DNA of 64,000 bases from NCBI RefSeq assembly GCF_035944375.1, contig NZ_DASZBE010000043.1; one strand, given 5' to 3'. The notes under the pieces were generated by a model, which made no database searches, had not been told where the DNA came from, and was given only the letters and a program-made list of their open reading frames with translations. This DNA is from Allobosea sp035944375 (GTDB lineage Bacteria; Pseudomonadota; Alphaproteobacteria; Rhizobiales; Beijerinckiaceae). Positions within the stretch are counted from its first letter, which is position 1. Every line of letters begins with the position of its first letter. Position numbers and translations under genes: made by a program. This document shows, piece by piece, positions 52,589 to 62,050 of this stretch.

Positions 52589-54691
52589 TCAACCCGCCCG
52601 CAGCAGTCGGATCGCGACGTCGCGCTCGAAAAGGTAGAGGAGCGTACGGATCGCCCGGCCGCGCTCGCTGTCGAGCTGCGGGTCGCGCTCGATCAGGAGG
52701 CGCGCATCGTCGCGCGCCGCCGCGAGCAGGTCGCCATCGGTTTCGGGCCGGGCGACGCGCCAGTCGGGCGAGCCGGATTGCTTGGTGCCGAGGACCTCGC
52801 CCTCGCCACGCAGACGCAGGTCCTCCTCGGCGATGCGGAAGCCGTCCTCGGTCTCGCGCATGATCGTCAGCCGCGCTTCGGCGACGGGGCCGAGCGGGCC
52901 CTTGTAGAGCAAAAGGCAGGTCGAGGCCGCCGAGCCGCGCCCGATGCGCCCGCGCAGCTGGTGGAGCTGGGCCAGCCCGAAGCGCTCGGCATGCTCGATC
53001 ACCATGACGCTGGCATTGGGCACGTCGACGCCAACCTCGATGACCGTGGTCGAGACGAGAATGCGGGTCTCGCCGGCGACGAAGGCGGCCATGGCGGCGT
53101 CCTTGTCGCGGCCGGGCATCTGGCCATGGAGCAGACCGACCTTGTCGCCGAAGACCTCGCGCAGGGCGTCGTAGCGTTCCTGCGCGGCGGCGACATCGAG
53201 CGTGTCGGATTCCTGCACCAGCGGGCAGACCCAGTAGACCTGCGCGCCCTTGTCGACCGCGCGGCCCACCGCGCCGACGACCTCGTCATGGCGCTCGGAG
53301 GAGATCGCCTTGGTGACGATCGGCTGACGGCCGGCGGGTTTTTCCGCGAGGATCGAGATGTCCATGTCGCCGAACCAGGTCAGCGACAGCGTGCGCGGGA
53401 TCGGCGTCGCGGTCATCACGAGGATATCGACCGCCTCGCCCTTGGAGCCGAGCAGCAGGCGCTGATGCACGCCGAAGCGGTGCTGCTCGTCGACGATGGC
53501 GAGCGCGAGGTCGCGGAAGCCGACGCCTTCCTGGAAGAGCGCATGGGTGCCGACGGCGATGTCGATTTCGCCGCTCGCCAGGCCTTCCAGAACGCGGGCC
53601 CGGCCGGGGCCCTTCTCGCGGCCGGTCAGCAGAGCGAGCTTCAGCCCGGCCTTCTGGGCGAGCGGGGCTAGTCTCTCGGCATGCTGGCGGGCCAGGATCT
53701 CGGTCGGTGCCATCAGTACCGATTGCCGCCCGGCTTCTGCAGCCGCCGCCATCGCCATTAGAGCCACCACGGTCTTGCCTGAGCCGACATCGCCCTGCAG
53801 CAGCCGCAACATGCGCACCGGCTTTTCCATGTCGTCATGGATGTCGACGAGCGCCTGGCGCTGGCCGTCGGTGAGCGTGAAGGGCAGGGCGCTTTCGATG
53901 GCGTGGCGCAGCCGGCCGTCGCCGGCGGTGGCGCGGCCGGCGCTCTTCTTCTGCTGGCGGCGCACCAGCGCGAGCGCGACCTGGCTCGCCAGCAGTTCGT
54001 CATAGGCGACGCGACGGCGGGCGATCGTGTCGCCCTCGATCGCCTTGAGATCGTCAGGGTGATGCAGAGCCTGCATCGCCTGCGCGAAGGGGGCAAAGCC
54101 GCTCTTCGCCAGGAAAGCGAGATCCTGCCATTCTGCGAGATCGGGACATTTCTCGGCGGCGGCGGCGACGATTCTCGCCATCACGCGCGGTCCGACGCCC
54201 TCGGTCAGCCCGTAGACCGGCTCGATCGAGGGAAGCGTCGCCGCGTGCTTGGGGTCGAGCAGCCGGTCGGGATGCACCATCTGGCGCATGCCCTCCCAGA
54301 GCTCGAGCTTGCCGGAGACGATGCGGTAGGCGCCGATCGGCAGGGTCTGCAGCAGATGGCGGACATCGGCATGGAAGAAGACCAGCGTGACGTCTCCGGT
54401 CTCGTCCTCGACGAGGATGCGGTAGGGCGCCTTGCCCTTGCCGGGCGGCGGCGGGCGGTGCTCGGTGACGCGCGCCGAGAAGGTGGCGATCCCGCCGATC
54501 GGAGCATCGACGATGGTCGGGCTCGGGCGACGGTCGACTCCGCCCACCGGCAGGTGGAACAGGAGATCGACGACGCGGGCGCCGCGCGTCTCGTCGCCCA
54601 TGAGCTTGTCGAGCGCCTTCGCCGTCTTGGGCCCGACGCCGGGCAGCGTCGTCACGGGGGCGAAGAGCGGATCGAGCAGGGACGGGCGCAC
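52589..54691 (-). CDS. recG: ATP-dependent DNA helicase RecG
   Basis: A 700-residue branch-migration helicase that remodels stalled forks and Holliday junctions. The N-terminal wedge domain begins DPLFAPVTTLPGVGPKTAKAL. Helicase motifs are GDVGSGKTVVALMAMAAA (Walker A), DEQHRFGVHQR, TATPIPRTLSLTWFGDMD, ILVSTTVIEVGVDVPNASVMVIEHAERFGLAQLHQLRGRIGRG. Length is normal. It is divergent from sdhE and mfd, the common alphaproteobacterial arrangement. Confidence 0.96.
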   Translation of the reverse strand: MRPSLLDPLFAPVTTLPGVGPKTAKALDKLMGDETRGARVVDLLFHLPVGGVDRRPSPTIVDAPIGGIATFSARVTEHRPPPPGKGKAPYRILVEDETGDVTLVFFHADVRHLLQTLPIGAYRIVSGKLELWEGMRQMVHPDRLLDPKHAATLPSIEPVYGLTEGVGPRVMARIVAAAAEKCPDLAEWQDLAFLAKSGFAPFAQAMQALHHPDDLKAIEGDTIARRRVAYDELLASQVALALVRRQQKKSAGRATAGDGRLRHAIESALPFTLTDGQRQALVDIHDDMEKPVRMLRLLQGDVGSGKTVVALMAMAAAAEAGRQSVLMAPTEILARQHAERLAPLAQKAGLKLALLTGREKGPGRARVLEGLASGEIDIAVGTHALFQEGVGFRDLALAIVDEQHRFGVHQRLLLGSKGEAVDILVMTATPIPRTLSLTWFGDMDISILAEKPAGRQPIVTKAISSERHDEVVGAVGRAVDKGAQVYWVCPLVQESDTLDVAAAQERYDALREVFGDKVGLLHGQMPGRDKDAAMAAFVAGETRILVSTTVIEVGVDVPNASVMVIEHAERFGLAQLHQLRGRIGRGSAASTCLLLYKGPLGPVAEARLTIMRETEDGFRIAEEDLRLRGEGEVLGTKQSGSPDWRVARPETDGDLLAAARDDARLLIERDPQLDSERGRAIRTLLYLFERDVAIRLLRAG

Positions 54692-54853
54692 GCGGCAACT
54701 CGGCTTGTGTCAGGAGTGCGAAGATTTGCCGCCCTTCGGCCGCTGACTTCGCGGGATGCGGAGGCTATATAGCCCGCATCGGCAGGCTCCGCGACGGGGC
54801 CGGCCCGATCCGCATTGCACCATCCCGTGGTTTCCCATCCAACCGAGGCTCCC

Positions 54854-55150
54854 ATGAGTGGCTCGACCCGCACCAGCGCCGACCTCGATCCCCGCCGCCG
54901 CAAGATCCTGTTCCGCTCCTGGCATCGCGGCATGCGCGAGAACGACCTGATCATGGGCGGCTTCGCGGATGCCCATATCGGCGAGCTCTCTGAGGCCGAG
55001 CTGGACGAGTTCGAGCGGCTGATCGAGGTGCTCGACCGCGATCTTCTGAGCTGGATCACCGGCGAGGCCGAGGTGCCGGAGAATTACGACACCCCCGTTT
55101 TCCGCCGGCTGAAGGCGTTCCACCACCACGAGCGGCCGATCCACGTCTGA
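54854..55150 (+). CDS. sdhE: Succinate dehydrogenase assembly factor (flavinylation) SdhE
   Basis: A 98-residue protein of the SdhE/YgfY/DUF339 family that aids covalent FAD attachment to SdhA. The family motif RGMREND is followed by LIMGGFADAHIGELSEAELDEFERLIEVLDRDLLSWITG. The ATG at 54854 suits the family length. mfd follows after 117 bases that contain inverted-repeat sequence. Confidence 0.93.
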   Translation: MSGSTRTSADLDPRRRKILFRSWHRGMRENDLIMGGFADAHIGELSEAELDEFERLIEVLDRDLLSWITGEAEVPENYDTPVFRRLKAFHHHERPIHV

Positions 55151-55267
55151 CGTGACGGGGCGCAAGCCGGCGCAAGCGTCATGGTCGGGCTTGCCCCGGC
55201 CATCTCTGAATTCATTGCCCTCTCGTCCCGAGATTCTCGGGTCCAGCCCGAGAATGACGCATTACCC

Positions 55268-58200
55268 ATGAGCATCCCGCCTCCCGCCCAGATCGCCAAG
55301 CTGCAGAGCGACCGCATCCTCGATGCGCTCCATCGTGGCGACAAGCCGACGCTGGCCAGCGTGCCGGACGGGTTCGACGCCGTCGTGCTCGCCGACCTGA
55401 CGCGGGCCCGCGCGAAGAAGGCGGAGGGGCCGGCGATGCTGGTCTTCGTCGCCCGCGACGGCCAGCGCCTGCAGGTGCTGGAGACCGCGCTGCAGTTCGT
55501 CGCGCCCGATCTCGAGGTGATGTCCTTCCCGGCCTGGGACTGCCAGCCCTATGACCGCGTCTCGCCGGCGCCCTCCATCGTCGCGCACCGGATGACGACG
55601 CTGTCGCGGCTCGCCAAGACCAAGTCCGGCGACAAGCCGCGCCTGCTGCTAACGACCGTCAATGCCGCGCTGCAGCGCGTGCCGGCCTTCTCCAAGGTGG
55701 CCTCCGAGAGCTTTTCGGCGGCACCGGGCAACATGGTCGATACCGAACAGCTCGCGCGCTGGCTCGACATGAACGGCTATCTGCGCACCTCGACCGTGCG
55801 CGAGACCGGCGAATTCGCGGTGCGTGGCGGCATCGTCGATCTCTTCCCGCCGGGCATGCCGGCGCCGATCCGGCTCGATTTCTTCGGCGACACGCTGGAA
55901 TCGATCCGCACCTTCGATCCGGAGACGCAGCGCACCACCGGGCAGATGCGTGGGCTCGACCTCGTGCCGATGTCCGAAGCGCAGATGACCAGCGAGAGCA
56001 TCCGGCGCTTCCGCCAGAGCTACATCAGCACCTTCGGCACGCCGGGCCGCGACGACACGCTCTATGAAGCCGTCAGCGAGGGCCGCCGTCCGGCCGGGCT
56101 GGAACACTGGCTGCCGCTTCTGGCGGAGCAGCTCGACACGCTGTTCACCTATCTGCCGGACGTGCCTCTGATCCTCGACCACCAGGCTGAGGATGCGGTC
56201 GGCGAGCGCATCAGCCTGATCAAGGACTATTACGACGCCCGCAAGGCGGCGATGGACCAGCCGAGCGCCGGCGGCGTGCCCTACAAGCCACTGAAGCCGG
56301 ATGCACTCTATCTCTCGCCGGCCGATTGGCGCGGCATCGTCGACCAGTCCGGCGCCGCCACGCTGACACCGTTCCAGCTGCCCGACAGCGATGGCAAGCT
56401 GATCGTCGATCTCGGTGCCCGCCAGGGCCGCAGCTTCGCCGCCGAGCGTGCCGACAATGCCGGCAGCGTCTTTGACGCGGCGGTCGCGCATGTGAAGGCG
56501 CTGGAGAAGGATGGCCGGCGCGTCATCCTCTCAGCCTGGTCGGAGGGCTCGCGCGAGCGCCTCGCCCATGTGCTGGCCGATCACGGCCTCAAGACCGTGC
56601 AGATGACCGGCAGCTTACGCGCCGCCTTCGACCTGAAGCCCGGCACGACGGCGCTCGCCGTCTGGGGTTTCGAGACCGGCTTCGAGGCCGGCAAGCTCGC
56701 CGTCATCGGCGAGCAGGACATCCTCGGCGACCGGCTGGTGCGCCCGCGCAAGAAGACGCGCCGGCCGCAGGACTTCATCGCCGAGCTGTCCTCGCTCGCG
56801 CCGGGCGACCTCGTCGTCCACGTCGATCACGGCATCGGGCGCTTCATCGGGCTGCGCTCGATCACGGCGGTCGGCGCGCCGCATGACTGCCTCGAGATCC
56901 ATTACGCGGCCGATTCCAAGCTGTTCCTGCCGGTCGAGAACATCGAACTGCTCTCGCGCTACGGCTCCGAGGACACCGAGGTCGCGCTCGACCGGCTCGG
57001 CGGCGGTGGCTGGCAGGCGCGCAAGGCCAAGCTGAAGCAGCGCATCCGCGAGATGGCGGGCAAGCTCATCGCCATTGCCGCGGCGCGTGCGCTCAAGGAG
57101 GCGCCGCGCCTGATCCCTCAGGAGGGGATCTACGACGAATTCTGTGCCCGCTTCCCCTATGAGGAGACCGAGGACCAGCAGAACACCATCGACGCGGTGC
57201 TCGACGACATGGCGGCGGGCCGCCCGATGGACCGGCTGGTCTGCGGCGATGTCGGCTTCGGCAAGACCGAGGTGGCGCTGCGCGCCGCCTTCGCCTGCGC
57301 GCTCGCCGGCAAGCAGGTCGCGGTGGTTGTGCCCACCACGCTGCTGGCGCGGCAGCACTACCGCAACTTCGCCGAGCGCTTCAAAGGCCTGCCGGTGAAT
57401 GTCGGCCAGGCCTCGCGCTTCGTCTCGGCGCAGGACCTCAAGGCGGTGAAGGCCGGCATCAAGGACGGCACGATGGACATCGTCGTCGGCACCCATGCGC
57501 TGCTCGGCAAGGGCATCGAGTTCAAGGATCTCGGCCTCGTCATCGTCGACGAGGAGCAGCATTTCGGCGTCAACCACAAGGAGCGGCTGAAGGAGTTCCG
57601 CGCCGAGGTCCATATGCTGACGCTGACCGCGACGCCGATCCCGCGCACGCTCCAGCTCGCCATGACCGGGGTGCGCGAGCTCTCGATCATCGCGACGCCG
57701 CCGGTCGACCGTCTCGCCGTGCGCACCTTCGTGACGCCGTTCGATCCGCTGATCGTGCGCGAGGCGCTGCTGCGCGAGCGCTATCGCGGCGGGCGCTCCT
57801 TCTATGTCGTCCCGCGCATCGAGGACATCGCCGAGGTCAAGGATTTCCTCGACAAGCAGGTGCCCGAGGCCAAGGTCGGCATCGCGCATGGCCAGATGGC
57901 GGCGGGCCAGCTCGAGGACGTGATGACGGCGTTCTACGAGGGCCAGTACGATGTGCTGCTCTCGACCACGATCGTCGAATCCGGGCTCGACATCCCGACC
58001 GCCAACACGCTGATCATCCACCGTGCCGACATGTTCGGCCTGGCCCAGCTCTACCAGCTGCGCGGCCGCGTCGGCCGCTCCAAGGTGCGCGCCTATGCGC
58101 TGTTCACGGTGCCGGCGACGCGCAAGCTGACCGACCAGGCCGAGAAGCGGCTCAAGGTGCTGCAGTCGCTCGATACGCTGGGCGCCGGCTTCCAGCTCGC

Positions 58201-58816
58201 CAGCCACGATCTCGACATCCGCGGCGCCGGCAACCTGCTCGGCGACGAGCAGTCGGGCCATATCAAGGAGGTCGGCTACGAGCTCTACCAGCAGATGCTG
58301 GAAGAGGCGGTGGCGGCGCTGAAATCGGGCGTCGAGTTCGAGAGCGAGGCGCAGTGGTCGCCGACGATCCAGATCGGCGCGCCCGTGATGATCCCCGAGC
58401 ATTACGTCACCGACCTGACGCTGCGGCTGACCCTCTACAAGCGCCTCTCGACGCTGGACGACGACGGCGACCTGCAGTCCTTCGGCGCGGAACTCGTCGA
58501 CCGCTTCGGGCCGCTGCCGGAAGAGGTCCAGCAGTTGCTCGAGATCGTCGCGATCAAGGCTTTGTGCAAGCGCGCCAATGTCGAGAAGGTCGAGGCCGGC
58601 CCCAAGGGCATCATCGTCGCCTTCCGCGACAACGAGTTCGCCAACCCGGAAGGGCTCGTCTCCTATGTCGCGAAGATCGGCACGCTGGCGAAGGTGCGCC
58701 CCGACATGCGCGTCGTCTTCATCGACGATTTCGAGACGGCGGAAGCGCGGCTGAAGGGCACGCGGCGCCTGCTCACCGATCTGGCGCGGATCGCGGAGCG
58801 CAAGAAGGCGGCCTGA
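55268..58816 (+). CDS. mfd: Transcription-repair coupling factor
   Basis: A 1182-residue helicase-like factor that removes stalled RNA polymerase and recruits UvrA. The N-terminal UvrB-like part runs to about residue 350; the RNA polymerase interaction domain is near 500 (GDLVVHVDHGIGRFIGLRSI); the RecG-like translocase has CGDVGFGKTEVALRAAF, VDEEQHFGVNHKERLKE, TATPIPRTLQLAMTGVREL and DIRGAGNLLGDEQSGHIKEVG. The C-terminal TRCF domain is present. The ATG at 55268 opens the conserved N-terminus. Confidence 0.96.
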   Translation: MSIPPPAQIAKLQSDRILDALHRGDKPTLASVPDGFDAVVLADLTRARAKKAEGPAMLVFVARDGQRLQVLETALQFVAPDLEVMSFPAWDCQPYDRVSPAPSIVAHRMTTLSRLAKTKSGDKPRLLLTTVNAALQRVPAFSKVASESFSAAPGNMVDTEQLARWLDMNGYLRTSTVRETGEFAVRGGIVDLFPPGMPAPIRLDFFGDTLESIRTFDPETQRTTGQMRGLDLVPMSEAQMTSESIRRFRQSYISTFGTPGRDDTLYEAVSEGRRPAGLEHWLPLLAEQLDTLFTYLPDVPLILDHQAEDAVGERISLIKDYYDARKAAMDQPSAGGVPYKPLKPDALYLSPADWRGIVDQSGAATLTPFQLPDSDGKLIVDLGARQGRSFAAERADNAGSVFDAAVAHVKALEKDGRRVILSAWSEGSRERLAHVLADHGLKTVQMTGSLRAAFDLKPGTTALAVWGFETGFEAGKLAVIGEQDILGDRLVRPRKKTRRPQDFIAELSSLAPGDLVVHVDHGIGRFIGLRSITAVGAPHDCLEIHYAADSKLFLPVENIELLSRYGSEDTEVALDRLGGGGWQARKAKLKQRIREMAGKLIAIAAARALKEAPRLIPQEGIYDEFCARFPYEETEDQQNTIDAVLDDMAAGRPMDRLVCGDVGFGKTEVALRAAFACALAGKQVAVVVPTTLLARQHYRNFAERFKGLPVNVGQASRFVSAQDLKAVKAGIKDGTMDIVVGTHALLGKGIEFKDLGLVIVDEEQHFGVNHKERLKEFRAEVHMLTLTATPIPRTLQLAMTGVRELSIIATPPVDRLAVRTFVTPFDPLIVREALLRERYRGGRSFYVVPRIEDIAEVKDFLDKQVPEAKVGIAHGQMAAGQLEDVMTAFYEGQYDVLLSTTIVESGLDIPTANTLIIHRADMFGLAQLYQLRGRVGRSKVRAYALFTVPATRKLTDQAEKRLKVLQSLDTLGAGFQLASHDLDIRGAGNLLGDEQSGHIKEVGYELYQQMLEEAVAALKSGVEFESEAQWSPTIQIGAPVMIPEHYVTDLTLRLTLYKRLSTLDDDGDLQSFGAELVDRFGPLPEEVQQLLEIVAIKALCKRANVEKVEAGPKGIIVAFRDNEFANPEGLVSYVAKIGTLAKVRPDMRVVFIDDFETAEARLKGTRRLLTDLARIAERKKAA

Positions 58817-58824
58817 GCCTCCAC

Positions 58825-58909
58825 CGTCATTGCGAGCGCAGCGAAGCAATCCAGGTGACGTCGAGCAAGACATCTGGACTGCTTCGTCGCTTTGCTCCTC
58901 GCAATGACG
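58825..58909. repeat. Extragenic palindrome (CGTCATTGCG... family), copy B
   Basis: The left arm 58825-58854 (CGTCATTGCGAGCGCAGCGA...) matches copy A at 28796 with one base difference. The right arm, 58874-58909, pairs imperfectly, with a small insertion. It lies between the converging mfd and ANL-like genes. Confidence 0.85.
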
Positions 58910-58928
58910 ACGCCGTCTCGGCGGGCCG

Positions 58929-59945
58929 CTACCGCCGGCTGACCGCGATCTCTGCGGCGTTGGTGACGTCGATGTCGACGATGGCGATGTCGGCCCGGTC
59001 GACCGCCGGCAGGCTGCGCTGCCCGGCCGGGCGCTGCACGAAGACGAGGCTTGCCAGCGCTGGGTGGCTCGCCAGGCGCGAATGCGCGAGCGCCGCTTCC
59101 ATCGTTCCCGGCAGCACGAGATGAACGTTGCGCCCGCCGGCGAGGCAGGCCTGGAGGTCGCCGAGGCTGAACAGGCCGAGCGTCAGCAGTTCGACGCCGG
59201 TCAGCATCGCCATGGCCGGGCCGCTGGCCAGCGCCGCGAGATCGCCGCCAACCAGCGTCGTCACGATCCGCGAGGAGTCCATCGGCTTGAGCAGGCGCGA
59301 GATCTCGAGCGCGCGGGCGAGCACGTCGCGCTCGGTGACGGCGAGGGGGCCGGCCAGCGTCACGGCGTCGACGACCTGGAGCGGCGCACGCTCGCCGAAC
59401 TCCGGCAGCGGGTGCAGGGTGGCGCTGTCCATCAGCCGGTCGAGCGGCGCGATGCCGTCCGGAATGTCGGCGCCGAAGCCGCCGACGAAGCGCGTCCCGA
59501 AGGCGCGCACGGCGAGTTCGCGCAGCATCAGCAGCGGCCGCAGTGGACCGACGCGGGAAACGCCGAGCGCCATGACGGCATCGGCGGCCTCGATCAGCCG
59601 CAGCAGTTCCAGCTCGTTGCCATGCATCGGCAGCAGCATGGGCGAGAGACCCGCGCGCAGGCAGGCGAGCACGGAGACGATGGCCTCCGGCCCGAGCGGC
59701 GCCAGGATCGCCACGCGCGCACCGGGCTGGGCGCGGTTGACCGCGAGCAGCCGGGCGAGCCTGTCGGCGGCGCCATGGAGTTGTCCGAAGCTCTGGGAGC
59801 CTGGGATCGCATCGCTCCAGCCCTGCCGGCCGGGCGGATCGCGCAGCGCCGGCTCGTAGCCGCGACCGGCCGCCAGCGCCTGGAGCAGGGTATCGAAATG
59901 CAGGCCATCCAGGAGGGAAGCGGCTTCGTCCGGTCCGGCCCGCAT
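58929..59945 (-). CDS. Acyl-CoA-synthetase-like (ANL) protein lacking catalytic motifs
   Basis: A 338-residue protein resembling the N-terminal half of AMP-forming acyl-CoA synthetases. SFGQLHGAADRLARLLAVNRAQPGARVAILAPLGPEAIVSVLACLRAGLSPMLLPMHGNELELLRLIEAADAVMALGVS is the typical first module. The Ser/Thr/Gly-rich P-loop, the later adenylate-binding motifs and the C-terminal lid domain are all missing. It starts 12 bases after the oligopeptide-binding-protein gene, so it is probably in the same transcript. It may be a pseudo-enzyme; I cannot say whether it still binds ligand. Confidence 0.7.
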   Translation of the reverse strand: MRAGPDEAASLLDGLHFDTLLQALAAGRGYEPALRDPPGRQGWSDAIPGSQSFGQLHGAADRLARLLAVNRAQPGARVAILAPLGPEAIVSVLACLRAGLSPMLLPMHGNELELLRLIEAADAVMALGVSRVGPLRPLLMLRELAVRAFGTRFVGGFGADIPDGIAPLDRLMDSATLHPLPEFGERAPLQVVDAVTLAGPLAVTERDVLARALEISRLLKPMDSSRIVTTLVGGDLAALASGPAMAMLTGVELLTLGLFSLGDLQACLAGGRNVHLVLPGTMEAALAHSRLASHPALASLVFVQRPAGQRSLPAVDRADIAIVDIDVTNAAEIAVSRR

Positions 59946-59957
59946 CGGCGAGGTCTC

Positions 59958-61814
59958 TCAGTTCGCGGGCGCGGGCGCCGCGGGGCGGCGGGCCAGCACT
60001 TCGGTGGACAGGAAATAGCGCGGCTTGCGGGCCGGCAGCACGATGTCGCGCCCATGGGCGATCCAGCTGTCCGGCAGGTAGTAGAGCGGCACGACGTAGA
60101 AGCCCGAGAGCAGCAGCCGGTCGAGCGTGCGCGCAGCGGCGACGAAATCCTCGCGCTCGCGGGCGGCTAGCAGGGCCTGCAGCGTCGCATCGATCGCCGG
60201 CGAGGTGACGCCGGCATAGTTCAGCGAGCCCTTGCGGCCGGCATTGGCCGAGCCCCAGCGCCCGATCTGCTCGTTGCCCGGCGAGGCGGAGACGGGCCAG
60301 GTCCACTGGATCATGTCGAAATCGAAGGCGGAGAGCCGGCGCCAGTACTGCACGTCGTCGATCAGCCGGACCGTGACGGCGATTCCGAGCCTCGCCAGCG
60401 ATTGCGCATAGTTCAGGGCCAGCCGCTCCTGCGGCCGGTTGGTGACGGTGATCTCGAAGGCGAGCGCATCGCCGCCCTTCATGCTCCTGAGCACGCCGTC
60501 GACCAGGCCGTAGCCGGCCCTGTTGAGCAGATCGAGCGCGCGGCGCGCCTGCTCGCGGTCGCGTCCCGACCCGTCCGTCGCCGCCGGAGTCCAGCTTCCG
60601 GCGAGGATGTCGGGCCGGACCGCGCCGGGGAAGGCGGCGAGCAGCGCCTGCTCGCGCGCATCGGCGGGCTGGCCGAGCGCGGAGAGTTCCGAATCCGAGA
60701 AGAAGCTCCCCGCGCGGCGGTAGACGCCGTGGAAGAGGTTGCGGTTGACCCATTCGAAGTCGAACATCATGGCCAGCGCCTCGCGCACTCGCACATCGCC
60801 GAAGAAGGGGCGGCGGGTGTTGAAGACCAGGCCGGTCATGCCCTTGGGCGCGTCGAAATGCAGCGTCTCGCGCAGGATGCGGCCGTCGCGCACGGCCGGC
60901 ACGTCGTAGCCGGTCATCCAGCGCGTCGGGTCCGGTTCGATGCGGACGTCATAGAGCCCGGCCTTGAAGGCCTCGAAGAGGGCGTTGGAATCCCGGTAGA
61001 AATCGTAGCGGATCTCGTCGGCGTTATAGAGCCCGCGCGTGAGCGGGTGGTCCTCGGCCCAGAAATCGCTGCGCCGCTTCAGGGTGATGGTGGCGCCCGG
61101 CACGAGGTCTGAGACGACATAGGGGCCCGAGCCCAGCGCCGGCTTGAAGCTGGTCTCGCCGAAGCTTTCGGCATCGGTCGCATGCCTCGCGAAGATCGGC
61201 ATGGCGCCGATGACCAGCGGCAGCTCGCGGTTGCTGCCGTCGCCGAGTTCGAACTCGACCCGGCGCGGGGAGGGAGCCGAGGCCTTGGTGACGCGGCCGA
61301 GGCTCGAGCGATGAAACGGCTTTCCCTTCGTCTTCAGCATCTCGAAGGTGAAGAGCACGTCCTGCGCCGTCACCGGCGTGCCGTCGGAGAAGCGGGCGCG
61401 CTCGTCGATCTCGAAGGCGAGGCGGGTGCGCGCCTCGTTCAGTTCCACCCGGGAGGCGAGCAGGCCATAGGCGGTGAAGGGCTCGTCGGCCGAGCGGAAG
61501 AGCAGGCTCTGCTGGACATAGCGCGGCACCGCATCGGGCGCGACGCCGAGCACCACCAGCGGATTGAGGCTGTCGAAGGTGCCCTGCTGGCCGAAGACGA
61601 TCCGGCCGCCCTTCGGCGCGTCAGGATCGGCATAAGGCAGATGCGCGAAGCCTCGCGGCAGGGCCGGCTCGCCATGCATCGCGATCGCGTGGTCGACCGG
61701 CGGCTGCGATTCGGCGCGAGCCGTCGAGGCCGAGGCGACGAGCAGGGCCAGCAGGGCGAGGAGGGCCATGGCGGCGGCCCTTGATGCCGTCTCGGCCGCG
61801 TGAAGCAAATGCAT
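59958..61814 (-). CDS. ABC transporter periplasmic oligopeptide-binding protein (SBP family 5, YejA-like)
   Basis: A 618-residue exported solute-binding protein. Signal peptide AAMALLALLALLVASASTARAE. The mature part begins HAIAMHGEPALPRGFAHLPYADPDAPKGG, a YejA/MppA-like form, with FSDGTPVTAQDVLFTFEML, the RREALAMMFDFEWVNRNLFHGVYRRAGSFFSDSELSALG region and DFDMIQWTWPVSASPGNEQIGRWGS. YejA-type transporters take up peptides and peptide antibiotics such as microcin C. No permease or ATPase genes are in the window; the transporter genes may be elsewhere. Confidence 0.88.
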   Translation of the reverse strand: MHLLHAAETASRAAAMALLALLALLVASASTARAESQPPVDHAIAMHGEPALPRGFAHLPYADPDAPKGGRIVFGQQGTFDSLNPLVVLGVAPDAVPRYVQQSLLFRSADEPFTAYGLLASRVELNEARTRLAFEIDERARFSDGTPVTAQDVLFTFEMLKTKGKPFHRSSLGRVTKASAPSPRRVEFELGDGSNRELPLVIGAMPIFARHATDAESFGETSFKPALGSGPYVVSDLVPGATITLKRRSDFWAEDHPLTRGLYNADEIRYDFYRDSNALFEAFKAGLYDVRIEPDPTRWMTGYDVPAVRDGRILRETLHFDAPKGMTGLVFNTRRPFFGDVRVREALAMMFDFEWVNRNLFHGVYRRAGSFFSDSELSALGQPADAREQALLAAFPGAVRPDILAGSWTPAATDGSGRDREQARRALDLLNRAGYGLVDGVLRSMKGGDALAFEITVTNRPQERLALNYAQSLARLGIAVTVRLIDDVQYWRRLSAFDFDMIQWTWPVSASPGNEQIGRWGSANAGRKGSLNYAGVTSPAIDATLQALLAAREREDFVAAARTLDRLLLSGFYVVPLYYLPDSWIAHGRDIVLPARKPRYFLSTEVLARRPAAPAPAN

Positions 61815-62050
61815 CGTCCAACCTGATTCTGGCCCTCAGGATAGCATGCCGGGCTGTCTCTTCGTCAGCTTTTCGGGCTGGAAACCCGCAGCGGAACTGG
61901 CTAAGCCGGATCAAGACGTCATGCTCACGCCGCATTCGCCCCTGATGCACCGCTTGCGATGGCCGGCAGGGATATGCGATGGGGGCTGCCGGTGGTGACG
62001 TGCGCGGCTTGCGAAGTCGTGATCCCGAATTCGCTGATAAGGAAAACTAC

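Noticed and set aside
52583..53671. Treating the read-through of paralogue 2 as a real domain
   Set aside because: The added sequence mirrors recG in antisense and shows no recognisable motif; kept only as a finding.
58663..60753. A 696-codon minus-strand frame across the ANL and SBP genes
   Set aside because: Arg/Ala/Gly-rich composition typical of out-of-frame GC-rich reading; the overlapping frames carry real domains.
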